In this document: in pieces, positions 28,105-36,368 of the stretch
Layout: each line of letters begins with the position of its first letter
Position numbering within the stretch: position 1 is the first letter of the stretch
NCBI GenBank assembly: GCA_021647705.1
Contig: JAKIUF010000018.1
Span: 1 to 64,000 of the forward strand
Origin: Gammaproteobacteria bacterium
Lineage (GTDB): Bacteria; Pseudomonadota; Gammaproteobacteria; SZUA-152
Direction of reading: 5' to 3'
Length of the DNA stretch: 64,000 nucleotides
Notes under the pieces: generated by a model
What the model was told of the DNA's origin: nothing
Database searches by the model: none
The model's input: only the letters and a program-made list of their open reading frames with translations
Program-made: the position numbers and the translations under genes

Positions 28105-28863
28105 TTACACCGGGTTATGGATGTCCACAAATTCTACCTCCAGCCCAAAACGTGCGGCAAGGTGTGCGCCCAGCGCCTGCACACCACCACGTTCCGTGGC
28201 ATGGTGACCTGCGCTGAAAAAATGTAAACCCAGCTCGCGGGCCACATGCACTGTTTGTTCGGAAATTTCCCCTGTGACAAAGGCGTCCACGCCTAGTGCA
28301 GCGGCTTGCTCAAGGTAAGATTGTGCAGCCCCGGTACACCAGGCAACCGTATGAATGCCACCATCGGTTCCGGCAATATGCAAGGGTTCACGGCCCAGCT
28401 TGCGGGCCAATAGTTTGCCGAAAGCCTCGGCACTCATGGCCTGTGCCAACCGACCATATTGGCCGATGGGTGTGCCGGTTTCGCTGCCAAAAACCCCTTC
28501 CTGTTGCAGGTTTAACAGTTTTGCCAATTCTGTGTTATTGCCCAGCTCCGGGTGTGCGTCTAGCGGCAAATGGTAGGCCAGCAGATTGATATCGGCTGCC
28601 AGTAATGCTCCGAGACGTTGCTTTTTCATACCGACAATGCAGGCGTCTTCACCCTTCCAGAAATACCCGTGGTGTACCAGTAATGCATCGGCTTTCCGTT
28701 CCACTGCGGCATCCACCAGCGCCTGACAAGCAGTCACTCCGGTCACTATTTTTTTTATGTCGGTGCGGCCTTCCACTTGCAAGCCATTGGGCGCGTAGTC
28801 AGCAAAGGCTTGCACATTGAGCATTTCCTCCAGATATGCCAGTAATTCATCGCGTTGTAGCAT
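28105..28863 (-). CDS. Nif3-like dinuclear metal centre hexameric protein
   Basis: 252 residues from ATG 28863 (MLQRDELLAYLEEML), with AGGAAA 6-7 bases upstream; the frame extends to 28899 without a better start. NIF3/YbgI family: PNGLQVEGR, ALLVHHGYFWK, NLLAYHLPLDAHPELGNN and the C-terminal FFSAGHHATERGGVQ carry the His, Asp and Glu metal ligands. A toroidal hexamer with a two-metal site; its cellular role is unsettled (proposed GTP cyclohydrolase-like hydrolase). Divergent from the DegS-like gene, with a mobile repeat between. Confidence 0.92.
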   Translation of the reverse strand: MLQRDELLAYLEEMLNVQAFADYAPNGLQVEGRTDIKKIVTGVTACQALVDAAVERKADALLVHHGYFWKGEDACIVGMKKQRLGALLAADINLLAYHLPLDAHPELGNNTELAKLLNLQQEGVFGSETGTPIGQYGRLAQAMSAEAFGKLLARKLGREPLHIAGTDGGIHTVAWCTGAAQSYLEQAAALGVDAFVTGEISEQTVHVARELGLHFFSAGHHATERGGVQALGAHLAARFGLEVEFVDIHNPV

Positions 28864-28902
28864 TATTGGTTTCCTGTTTTTGCGTGATGCTTTTATCATA
28901 AC

Positions 28903-29208
28903 TGATGTTACGCACTTGAATAATGAATCAATGGCAGACGATTTTTATATGACGTGACAACTCGCATGCTGACTGAAGCCTGCGCAATATCAGAATCGCT
29001 CGGAGAATCACTCCAGTCTATTGAGAGGTTATGCTGTCGTGGTACTAACAAGTGGTGTGTGCTAAATACGGAGGCCGCAAAGATGCAAAGGGCACAAAAT
29101 TTTTAGTGTTTTTCTCTGCGTCCTTTGCGCCTCTGCGTTAAATACCCGGTGATTATTGAAACAGATATTTTTGGCGCTTAATTCACATTTGTAGCCCGAG
29201 TAACATCA
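28903..29208. mobile_element. 306-bp MITE-like unit carrying a CGCAGAGG hairpin, copy 4
   Basis: The most complete copy of the family. The ends are inverted: TGATGTTACGCAC at the left and GAGTAACATCA at the right. Inside, in order: CTGCGCAATATCAG, GTGGTACTAACAAGTGG, a hairpin (29067-29139) with loop TTTTTAGTGTTTTTCTC, TAAATACCCGGTGATT and CGCTTAATTCACATTTG. TCATAA occurs just outside both ends and could be a target duplication. No coding capacity, so it would need a transposase in trans. Confidence 0.75.
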
Positions 29209-29252
29209 GATCATAATCCGAAAAGCAGGGAGCCGTGGTATTCTTTTACCCC

Positions 29253-30413
29253 ATGAAAAAAGCCAACCTTTATCTATTTTTATTCAAAGCCGTCGTCGCC
29301 GGGCTGGCCGCCGCTTTTGTGGTTTTGCTGCTGCGCCCCGACCTGCTTGGTCACCAACGCCCGGTGGTGGAACTCAAACAAAGCCCGACACTTCACACCG
29401 AATCGACGCAATTCGGTAGCGGCCCGGTATCTTATGCACAGGCTGTAGAGGCCGCCGCACCTGCCGTGGTCAATATATACACTACCAAAGTCATCACCGA
29501 ACGGGTCAATCCGCTACTGCGTTATTTTTTTGGTGACCAATACGTCCCCCGCCAGCGTTTGGAAAACAATCTGGGCTCCGGGGTTATTGTCAGCGATCAG
29601 GGTTATATCCTCACCAATAATCATGTCATCGCTGGAGCCGCCGGTATCGAAGTACTGCTGCGCGATGGTCGCAGTGCCGAGGCAAAACTGGTGGGTACCG
29701 ACCCGGAATCCGATATCGCCGTACTGAAAATAGACCTCGACACCGTGCCCACGATTACCTTCAATCTTGCCAACAGCATGCGTGTGGGTGACGTGGTACT
29801 GGCTATTGGCAATCCTTTTGGCGTAGGGCAAACCGTGACCATGGGCATCATCAGTGCCACCGGTCGTGATCACATGGGCATCAACACCTTTGAGAACTTT
29901 ATCCAGACCGACGCCGCCATTAACCCCGGCAATTCTGGTGGCGCGCTTATCGACGCCTACGGTAATCTGGTGGGTATCAATACCGCCATTTTCACCAAAT
30001 CCGGCGGATCACAGGGGATTGGTTTTGCCATTCCCATGAGCATTGCCCGCGATGTGATGGAACAGCTCATCGAAACCGGGCGTGTTTCGCGCGGCTGGCT
30101 GGGAGTGGAAACCCAGGACATCACCCCGCAACTGGCTGAATCATTTAACCTGCAAGACATCACCGGTGTCATCATTGCAGGTATCCAGCGTAGCGGTCCC
30201 GCCGCACAGGCCGGATTGCGTCCGGGCGATATTATTCTTTCGGTCAATGGCGAACCGGCAAGTGACAGCAAAATCGTGATGAATCAAATTGCCCGTACCT
30301 CGTCCGGTGAAAAATTACGCCTGAAAATTCTGCGCAACGGCCGTGAGTTTGATGCCGAGGCTATCGTTGGCGAACGGCCACCACCGACTCGCCGACCGCG
30401 TAATCGCAGTTAG
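29253..30413 (+). CDS. degS: DegS/AlgW-type periplasmic serine protease
   Basis: 386 residues from ATG 29253 (MKKANLYLFLFK); a GTG at 29235 would add six residues. N-terminal transmembrane anchor (about 10-28), trypsin-like domain with the His of TNNHVI, Asp of SDIAVLKI and Ser of GNSGGAL, and one PDZ domain (about 285-370, GVIIAGIQRSGPAAQAGLR). One PDZ plus a membrane anchor fits DegS/AlgW rather than DegP. In that role it senses misfolded porins and starts cleavage of the anti-sigma-E factor. No strong ribosome site is seen. Confidence 0.9.
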   Translation: MKKANLYLFLFKAVVAGLAAAFVVLLLRPDLLGHQRPVVELKQSPTLHTESTQFGSGPVSYAQAVEAAAPAVVNIYTTKVITERVNPLLRYFFGDQYVPRQRLENNLGSGVIVSDQGYILTNNHVIAGAAGIEVLLRDGRSAEAKLVGTDPESDIAVLKIDLDTVPTITFNLANSMRVGDVVLAIGNPFGVGQTVTMGIISATGRDHMGINTFENFIQTDAAINPGNSGGALIDAYGNLVGINTAIFTKSGGSQGIGFAIPMSIARDVMEQLIETGRVSRGWLGVETQDITPQLAESFNLQDITGVIIAGIQRSGPAAQAGLRPGDIILSVNGEPASDSKIVMNQIARTSSGEKLRLKILRNGREFDAEAIVGERPPPTRRPRNRS

Positions 30414-30433
30414 GGACCGCCAGTGCTAAAAGG

Positions 30434-30464
30434 CGTAGGGTGGGCATGTTTTTTTGCCCACGCG
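30434..30464. repeat. CGTAGGGTGGGCA-type hairpin, copy 2
   Basis: GTGGGCA, T-rich loop (GTTTTTTT), TGCCCAC. Ends about 50 bases after the protease stop and can act as its terminator. Confidence 0.65.
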
Positions 30465-30487
30465 GATGCGAAATCATTGAATAATGA

Positions 30488-30566
30488 CAATCCAACGCAA
30501 AGGATAATGGACGAAAAATGTGCCTTTGCGTTCTCCGCGTCTTTGCGCCTCCGCGTTGGATTTTAT
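30488..30566. repeat. CCAACGCAA-type hairpin repeat, short form
   Basis: AATCCAACGCAAAGG and CCTCCGCGTTGGATT arms, with inner GCCTTTGCG, TCTTTGCGCC words and almost no interior. It shares its outer arms with the long forms at 15197 and 49647, and looks like a deletion derivative. Confidence 0.7.
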
Positions 30567-30655
30567 CGTGATAAAAAACACCGATGAAACGTGTCCATGA
30601 ACTCGTGGTCTATGATTAGAGTATCCAGATAACAATTCTAAAAAGGAGGCCTTTG

Positions 30656-31579
30656 ATGAACAAAATCGCCATCATTGGAGCAGGCCGGGTCGGTGAATCC
30701 ACCGCACAAATTCTCGCCAAAGAAGAGCTGTGCCGGGAGTTGGTCTTACTCGATATCCACGAAGGTATGCCACAGGGTGTAGCACTGGACATTCAGGAGT
30801 CCGCCTCGCTATTGCGTTTTGATACGCGCGTTACCGGAGCCACCGATCCTGCCGCCATTGCGGGTGCAGATATCATCATCGTCACTGCCGGTATTCCGCG
30901 CAAGCCGGGCATGTCGCGTTCGGATGTACTGGGGACCAATCTTTCCATCATCGACAAAATTGTTGTCGATGCACTTGAGCATGCGCCCGATGCCATGCTC
31001 ATTATGGTCACCAACCCGGTGGACGTACTCACTTGGTATGCCTGGCAAAAATCCGGCTGGCCCCGTCACCGGGTATTTGGCCAGTCCGGTGCATTGGATA
31101 CGGCACGCATGACCAGCTTCATCGCCATGGAAACGGGGTATTCGATAAAAGATATTTCCGCCCTGGTGCTGGGCGGGCACGGTGACGCCATGGTGCCACT
31201 ACCACGTTTTACCGACATTGCAGGCATCCCCATTACTCATTTTTTGAGCGAAGAAAGAATTCATCAGATCAACCAGCGCACCCGACAGGGTGGCGGTGAA
31301 ATTCTTGCGTTGAAACAACATTCCAGCGCCTATGATTCCCCGGCCGCTGCGGTCGCCATTATGGTGGATGCTATCAGCTACAATCGTCGTCGCATCTTAC
31401 CCTGTGTGAGTGTGTTGGATGGTGAATACGGCCAGCATGACATCGCTATGGGAGTGCCTGCGGTACTGACGGAAACCGGGCTCACCGACATTATCGAATT
31501 GCAGCTCAATGCCGATGAACAAGCCGCGTTTCAGGCCTCGGCAGATATAGTGGCTGCGGATATTGCTGCCTTGCGTTAG
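30656..31579 (+). CDS. mdh: NAD-dependent malate dehydrogenase (LDH-like type)
   Basis: 307 residues from ATG 30656, preceded by a near-perfect AAAGGAGG at 6-8 bases. TCA cycle malate to oxaloacetate. Rossmann GAGRVGESTA, NAD-binding acidic residue in LLDIHEG, active-site loop GIPRKPGMSRSD, NPVD, and catalytic His in LGGHGDAMVPL. The sequence resembles the bacterial/archaeal MdhC-like branch of the LDH/MDH family rather than the E. coli type. Monocistronic, with hairpin repeats on both sides. Confidence 0.93.
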   Translation: MNKIAIIGAGRVGESTAQILAKEELCRELVLLDIHEGMPQGVALDIQESASLLRFDTRVTGATDPAAIAGADIIIVTAGIPRKPGMSRSDVLGTNLSIIDKIVVDALEHAPDAMLIMVTNPVDVLTWYAWQKSGWPRHRVFGQSGALDTARMTSFIAMETGYSIKDISALVLGGHGDAMVPLPRFTDIAGIPITHFLSEERIHQINQRTRQGGGEILALKQHSSAYDSPAAAVAIMVDAISYNRRRILPCVSVLDGEYGQHDIAMGVPAVLTETGLTDIIELQLNADEQAAFQASADIVAADIAALR

Positions 31580-31587
31580 AGCACGTA

Positions 31588-31619
31588 GGTTGGGGTGAAT
31601 GTTTTTTATGAACCCCAAC
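31588..31619. repeat. GTTGGGGT hairpin after mdh
   Basis: GTTGGGGT..ACCCCAAC stem with a T-rich loop (GAATGTTTTTTATG). Related to the gltB-gltD hairpin. Its position right after mdh suggests a terminator role. Confidence 0.6.
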
Positions 31620-31717
31620 GCGCCGGAGCTGAAAACGCCACGATTCCGCCTGTTTTTAGCCGGAGTTCAGAGTCTTGCTCCCAGACAAGCGTTTTGGTGC
31701 AGGGGGAAATGATGGTG

Positions 31718-31855
31718 AGTGGTACTGACAAATAACGTGTTCTGAACGCAGAGGTCGCAGAGACGCAGAGGCACAGAGTTTTTAGTGTTTTTCTCTGTGG
31801 CCTCTGTGTCTCTGCGACCTCTGCGTTAAATACTCGGTGGTTTTTAAAAAAGTAG
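31718..31855. repeat. CGCAGAGG-type element, copy 6
   Basis: GTGGTACTGACAAATAACG on the left, a near-perfect hairpin 31745-31827 with loop TTTTTAGTGTTTTTCTC, and TAAATACTCGGTGGTTTTTA on the right. Same relative order and loop direction as the full unit at 28903-29208, but the outer ends are missing. Confidence 0.8.
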
Positions 31856-31905
31856 TGTGTTCGGGTTCGTGCCTCAACCCCAGCTTACCGGGCTATCCAT
31901 ATTTT

Positions 31906-33762
31906 TCAGGGTTTTGTTAAATCCTGTTCTGCTAGCAACGTCACCTGTGAAGGATAATCAAACGCCGCTTGTTGCAACTGTGTATGTCCCACCGCCAGTG
32001 CCTGCTTTACCCGTGCCAATAACATTTTATCGCCACTGCGTTGTGCCACGAGTAATGAAATTTTTAACAGGGTGCTCGACGGTGAAGGCAGCGGGCTCTC
32101 ATCCAGCATTGCCACACCAAAACCACTGGGCAAAAGCGTTTGATCCGACAACAGCCAGCCCGTGTCACTATAAAAACGTCTCCAGGCATCATTCACCCAG
32201 CGCACGACTAAGCGGAAATCGTCATCATTATTGGTAAGCTCCGCCCAGGCCAGCAAACCCTGTGCCGCAAAGGCATAATCCTCCAGCCCGGCTTGACCCA
32301 GCTCACCACGCTTCCCTTTGGCGCGTAGCAATCGTTGACCATCCCACAGGGTATTCAGTAAATAATCACGCACGCTTTTTGCGGCATTCCGATATTTTTT
32401 GCCACCCGGCAATCTTGCAGCCTCAACCAGCGTCGTTAGCGCCAATCCATTCCAAGCCGCCAGTAGTTTATCGTCTACCGGCAAATTCCGGCGGGCACGT
32501 ACTTCCAATAATTTCTCACGCGCTGACTGATACTGTTTTTGCGCCAGACCGTTGTCGATTTGCAATTGGCTGGCAGCTTCATCCAGTGACATTTGCACAC
32601 GCGGCAGATACCCTGCAGAAAAATCAGCATGCCCCCCCAGCCCCCAAAGTATTTTCATCAACCGGTATTCTTCGCGCGTCAAAATATCCAGCAACGTTTC
32701 ACTTTCCCACAGGTAATAACCGCCTTCCACATTGTCCGCATCCACAGCAGAAAAACTGGCGACCAGTGCGCCTTCTGATCCGCGCATGTTATCCAACATA
32801 AAATCGAGGGTATCCCGGGCAATGTCAGCATAATCTGCCCGTTTGAATATTGTTGCAGCACGCAAATACAGCCTGGCCAGCAATGCATTGTCGTACAGCA
32901 TTTTTTCAAAGTGTGGCGTCTGCCAGTCAGGGTCAATGGTGTAACGAAAAAAACCACCCCCCAGGTGATCACGCATTCCCTGCGTGGCCATACGATCAAG
33001 CGTGAGTGTTAAAAAGTCTTTCAACAATGGCGTGGCGTTATGCGCATAAGCACTGAGCAATGCATTCAGCTGCGGCACCATGGGGAACTTGCTTTGCTCA
33101 CCGAAGCCACCATCCATTTCATCGCTTAAGTGCAAAGCCTGTTGCACCAGCAGGGTTTCATAACGCTGCCCATCACCCGGCTTGAGCGCCGGATCAGGCG
33201 GGGCGGCCTCACCTTTCATTGTTGCAGCGGCTTTGGCAGCGGTTTGCGCAAGATACAGCGGTGCCTGTTGCCACTGCTGTTGCAGATCAGAGAGCAGGGT
33301 AAAAAACCGGTCTTTCGGCGCATAAGTCAGGCCCACCAGCGGATGGCCTTCCGGGGTGAGAAACACATTCAATGGCCAACCGGCGACACCACGGGTACGT
33401 TGTACAAAATCGATAAGATAAGCATCCAGCGCCGGGTTGAGTTCACGATCCACCTTCACGGAAATGAAATGCTCATTGAGCAATTTGGCAACCTGCGGGT
33501 CACGATACGTCTCGCGCTGCATTACATGGCACCAGTGGCAGGCAAAATAACCGATGGACACAAACAGTAACTTGTTCTCTTTTTTTGCCCGCGCCAGCAC
33601 CTCCGCCGACCATGTATGCCATGCCACGGGATCATCACCGTGCATAGCCAGATAGGGCGAATCATGATTGCCCAGCGCGTTAGCCAGCGCTGGCCCGGTA
33701 AAGGCAAGCAGCGACAGCGTGACCATCAGTGCCCATATCGCCAATTTACTTGCATAAGTCAT
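31906..33762 (-). CDS. DUF255 thioredoxin-fold protein (YyaL/SSP411-like), exported
   Basis: 618 residues. Signal peptide (IWALMVTLSLLAFTGPALA, cleavage near residue 28) followed by the DUF255 thioredoxin-like domain: LGNHDSPYLAMHGDDPVAWH, GYFACHWCHVM with a CxxC-type redox pair, and WPLNVFLTPEGHPL. The rest is an alpha/alpha-barrel like those of six-hairpin glycosidases (EKMLYDNALLARLYL, YYLWESETLLD, AWNGLALTTLVEAA). An exported form is less usual, since most relatives are cytosolic. Function of the family unproven. Confidence 0.87.
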   Translation of the reverse strand: MTYASKLAIWALMVTLSLLAFTGPALANALGNHDSPYLAMHGDDPVAWHTWSAEVLARAKKENKLLFVSIGYFACHWCHVMQRETYRDPQVAKLLNEHFISVKVDRELNPALDAYLIDFVQRTRGVAGWPLNVFLTPEGHPLVGLTYAPKDRFFTLLSDLQQQWQQAPLYLAQTAAKAAATMKGEAAPPDPALKPGDGQRYETLLVQQALHLSDEMDGGFGEQSKFPMVPQLNALLSAYAHNATPLLKDFLTLTLDRMATQGMRDHLGGGFFRYTIDPDWQTPHFEKMLYDNALLARLYLRAATIFKRADYADIARDTLDFMLDNMRGSEGALVASFSAVDADNVEGGYYLWESETLLDILTREEYRLMKILWGLGGHADFSAGYLPRVQMSLDEAASQLQIDNGLAQKQYQSAREKLLEVRARRNLPVDDKLLAAWNGLALTTLVEAARLPGGKKYRNAAKSVRDYLLNTLWDGQRLLRAKGKRGELGQAGLEDYAFAAQGLLAWAELTNNDDDFRLVVRWVNDAWRRFYSDTGWLLSDQTLLPSGFGVAMLDESPLPSPSSTLLKISLLVAQRSGDKMLLARVKQALAVGHTQLQQAAFDYPSQVTLLAEQDLTKP

Positions 33763-33853
33763 TCGCTGTTATCCCGACAATGTTAATTCGTCGCAATTAA
33801 CCGTTTTAGCGCCTTCTCCCCTTGAGAGCATAGCCGTTAAAGCTAAGCCAGTA

Positions 33854-34107
33854 GTAGGGTGGAACAAGCGCAGCGGTTCCACCAAGCAGGTAGAAAGGCA
33901 TACTCAAGGTTCGATCAGCTATCGGCGTCCACCTTAGCGCGCCCCTTGCCGATGAGCTGTTATTGGTATGAAGGCTTCTTTCTCCTGTTTGAGGCAATCG
34001 GTTTTTGTCGCCGGGTTTTGGTTTTTTGTCAGCGCTCGTGAGTACAGAAGCGATTTGTTGCTTCTTATTAGCCTGCTGGTGGAACTGCTGCGCTTGTTCC
34101 ACCCTAC
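33854..34107 (+). mobile_element. 254-bp MITE-like element with GTAGGGTGGAAC ends, copy A
   Basis: The terminal 30-bp repeats GTAGGGTGGAACAAGCG..GGTTCCACC are inverted at the two ends, and each is itself a small hairpin (GGTGGAAC/GTTCCACC). The interior (TCGATCAGCTATCGGCGTCC, TTTTTTGTC, GAGTACAG, GCGATTTGTTGCTTC) matches the reverse complement of 35234-35491. No gene inside. Confidence 0.8.
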
Positions 34108-34335
34108 GGCTTTAGTTAAATAGAGCGGAACAAAAAATTGATAACACTCCAGCTTAGAACGCAAAACACCCCAGTTGTTACCTATAATTTCCACAAAAAC
34201 TGAACGCATCAACCCAGCCGAAATCAAATACAGCCAATAACCCCCGCAGAATGCACGTATTTCTCTGCTGTCTGGAGTGCTAAAATCACATCATTGCCCC
34301 GCACAGGGCTAGACGACAAACCACCGGAGTACATT

Positions 34336-34713
34336 ATGAGCGCATTACCCGAATACAACACCAGCATTACTGACGAAATCACCGTTATGCCCGCCGCCCA
34401 CGAAAAACTCGTGGAACTGCTGAAAAGCGAAGAAGACATCAACGGTGTGCGCATTTTCGTTTCTGGCGGCGGCTGTGGCGGTATGACTTACGGCATGACC
34501 TTTTCCGAAGCACCCGGCGAACATGATGCCATCCTCGAACAAGACGGCCTCACCCTGTACGTGGACGCCGTAGCCCTGGGCTTCCTCAACGGTGTGGAAA
34601 TTGACTTTGTACAGCAAGGTGTCGGAGCCAGCTTTGTGTTCAAAAACGCCTTTGCCGCCACTGGCGGTTCCGGAGCCTGTGGCGGTTGTGGTGGCGCAGC
34701 AAGCGGCGGTTGA
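34336..34713 (+). CDS. A-type iron-sulfur carrier (HesB/IscA/ErpA family)
   Basis: 125 residues from ATG 34336, with GGAG 7 bases upstream. Delivers Fe-S clusters to apoproteins. HesB fold: the first conserved Cys in VSGGGCGGMTYGMTF; the C-terminal pair is in GACGGCGGA rather than the usual CGCG, spaced C-x-x-C instead of C-x-C. Length and the QGVGASFVFKN segment fit the family. ErpA is the nearest guess, but the altered cysteine spacing prevents a firm name. It lies between inverted copies of a mobile repeat. Confidence 0.85.
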   Translation: MSALPEYNTSITDEITVMPAAHEKLVELLKSEEDINGVRIFVSGGGCGGMTYGMTFSEAPGEHDAILEQDGLTLYVDAVALGFLNGVEIDFVQQGVGASFVFKNAFAATGGSGACGGCGGAASGG

Positions 34714-34739
34714 CCCAGAGACTATTTGCCAAAATACAA

Positions 34740-34801
34740 ATCCGTCATCCGGGCACAGGCCGGGATCCAGAATGTCGTCAACGTCACTGGATTCCGGTCA
34801 G
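34740..34801. repeat. palindromic CCGTCATCCGGGC-type repeat
   Basis: TCCGTCATCCGGGCAC, CCGGGATCCAG and CACTGGATTCCGG make a stem (CCGGGATCCAG with CTGGATTCCGG). This resembles the common BIME-like CCGTCATTCCCG...GGAATCCAG repeats of proteobacteria. Directly after the Fe-S carrier gene, so possibly its terminator. Confidence 0.65.
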
Positions 34802-34840
34802 ATGATCATTCGGTGCCCATCTCCAATTTAAAAAACAAAC

Positions 34841-35186
34841 ATCCCCGCCTGCTACTGCTCGCCCCCACAGCAGTTACCGCATTGCCCCCTACCTGAACGC
34901 CGCCCAATCTCTGAATATTGATGTACTCATCGCCTCCGCCAGCGAACACGCACTGGTGAGCACAGTGGCCGAAGGCTTGCTCGCTGCTCGTAAAGTCCTC
35001 CACATTCTCGATATGGAAATTTATGTGCGCGAAGGCTACGAATTAGCGCCATTGCCGGAAGGGGCAGCGTACCTCGGTTTCATTTTTGCCCAGGCGGCCA
35101 AACCGGAACAGAACAGGTGGAAGCCGCTTTGCGGGAAGCGCATGCACGAGAATTTTGTGACAGCACCGGTTTGGAAATTGAGCTGA
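34841..35186 (+). pseudogene. ATP-grasp family protein, deleted and frameshifted
   Basis: The N-terminal part reads PRLLLLAP, then after a frame change HSSYRIAPYLNAAQSLNIDV and LIASASEHALVSTVAEGL, typical of the start of an ATP-grasp ligase. This joins directly to a C-terminal piece (YVREGYELAPLPEGAAYLGF, then after another frame change VEAALREAHAR), typical of the family's end. About 300 residues, including the ATP-binding core, are missing. A dead gene next to a mobile repeat. Confidence 0.75.
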
Positions 35187-35233
35187 CTGTCTCCAGGCAG
35201 CATTGTTGTTTTACTTTTTCTCCCCTTGAGAGC

Positions 35234-35491
35234 GTAGGGTGGAACAAGCGCAGCGGTTCCACCAGCAGGCTAATAGGAAGCAACAAATCGCCCCTGTACT
35301 CACGACCGCAGACAAAAAAAATCAAAACCCTGCAACAAAAACCCGACAGCCTCAAACAGGAAAAAAAAGCCCTCATGCAACAACAATGACTCACCAGCAA
35401 ATGGCGACTCAAGGTGGACGCCGATAGCTGATCGAGCCTTGAATATGCCTTTTACCCGTTTGGTGGAACCGCTACGCTTGTTCCACCCTAC
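35234..35491 (-). mobile_element. 258-bp MITE-like element with GTAGGGTGGAAC ends, copy B
   Basis: Same terminal repeats and interior as the element at 33854-34107 but in opposite orientation, with about 80 per cent identity by eye. The two copies bracket the Fe-S carrier gene and the ATP-grasp pseudogene, giving a composite-like arrangement prone to inversion of the 1.1 kb between them. Confidence 0.8.
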
Positions 35492-35534
35492 TGGCTAATC
35501 GTGAGAGCTACCCTCGATATTGCCTTGTCTGTGC

Positions 35535-35756
35535 TCAGTCTTCAGTAGAAAAACTGCTTTTGTACGTAACCTGAAGGTATTCAGGCACCGTTACCATTAG
35601 TTTGGTTCTTTTTTTGCCGACACGGGCGACCATCACCTCTACCATCCCATCTGAAAACAGTCCTCTTGCAGACATCTCGGGATTGACATGTTCCTCCAAA
35701 CTTATCTGAATCAGCTGCCCCGGTTGCCGATCCACAAATATCCTTCTAACTCCCAT
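35535..35756 (-). CDS. divergent CsrA/RsmA-like protein
   Basis: 73 residues from ATG 35756, with AAGGAG 7 bases upstream. The layout recalls CsrA: RQPGQLIQIS near the start, then VEVMVARVGKKRTKLMVTVP and EYLQVTY, that is, the RxPGxxIxI opening, the central strand pair and the PExxxV end. It has a longer first loop (EEHVNPEMSARGLFSDG) and lacks the typical GVxAPxxVxVHR end. If a true CsrA relative, it would bind GGA-containing RNA. Divergent from an XRE regulator. Confidence 0.5.
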   Translation of the reverse strand: MGVRRIFVDRQPGQLIQISLEEHVNPEMSARGLFSDGMVEVMVARVGKKRTKLMVTVPEYLQVTYKSSFSTED

Positions 35757-35835
35757 CAATGCACTCCTTGTCAAAACGAACTTTTTACCACCCTACGTAA
35801 AACGTAGTACACAGTCAAATCAAATCCGACGAAAA

Positions 35836-36165
35836 TTGCAGCATTCCAGCAATTTGGTCGGCACCGTGGCAATAGACTCACCCATAAAAATACGGATTAA
35901 AGAAGCGAGAACCCGAGCGAACCTGACTCAGGAAAATCTCGGTATTCTGGCCGGTATTGATAAATCCAATGCCAGCGCAAAAATGAACCAATATGAGCGG
36001 GGTACCCACATTCCCAAGTACCCCCGGTTAAAAGAACTTGCCGCGGCGCTTGGCCTCCCCACCGCCTACTTCTATGCTGAATCCGATGAGCTGGCTGAAC
36101 TGATTTATTGCTACAGCAAGCTGAGTGGCAAAGAAAAACGGGAACTGTTGCGCGCTTTACGTTAG
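35836..36165 (+). CDS. XRE-family helix-turn-helix regulator
   Basis: 109 residues by the open frame, starting TTG 35836; a GTG at about 35866 is an alternative start. HTH_3 domain about 18-75: IKEARTRANLTQENLGILAG, IDKSNASAKMNQYERGTHIP, LKELAAALGLPTAYFYAES. No C-terminal sensor domain. Divergent from the CsrA-like gene with 80 bases between them, so it may control that promoter and its own. Confidence 0.8.
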   Translation: MQHSSNLVGTVAIDSPIKIRIKEARTRANLTQENLGILAGIDKSNASAKMNQYERGTHIPKYPRLKELAAALGLPTAYFYAESDELAELIYCYSKLSGKEKRELLRALR

Positions 36166-36293
36166 GAAATCAGGTTCAAGTTTGAAATATCAGATGTGTC
36201 GAATTGAAAAACAGACAGTTTTTTTACAGGAATAAAATAGGACATCCATCAATTGCTGTTATATTAAAAAGGGCTTTGCCTCCTTAATATTAA

Positions 36294-36310
36294 TATACAG
36301 ATTCTGTATA
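36294..36310. promoter_or_regulatory. 17-bp perfect palindrome, candidate operator
   Basis: TATACAG-ATT-CTGTATA, with a further half site GATTCTGTATA at 36325-36335, 34-75 bases before the PsiE-like gene. Could be the target of the neighbouring XRE regulator. Spacing is wrong for a LexA box. Confidence 0.4.
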
Positions 36311-36368
36311 GCGCCATAATTAGTGATTCTGTATATTGTACTGTTAGGTTCAATGATAGGTGATTTAC

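Noticed and set aside
33859..34041. Frames inside the GTAGGGTGGAAC elements (also 35117-35427)
   Set aside because: They are translations of the inverted repeat; the corresponding frame is not conserved between the two copies.
36294..36335. LexA (SOS) box before the PsiE-like gene
   Set aside because: Half sites are ACAG-ATT-CTGT, the wrong order and spacing for CTGT-N8-ACAG.
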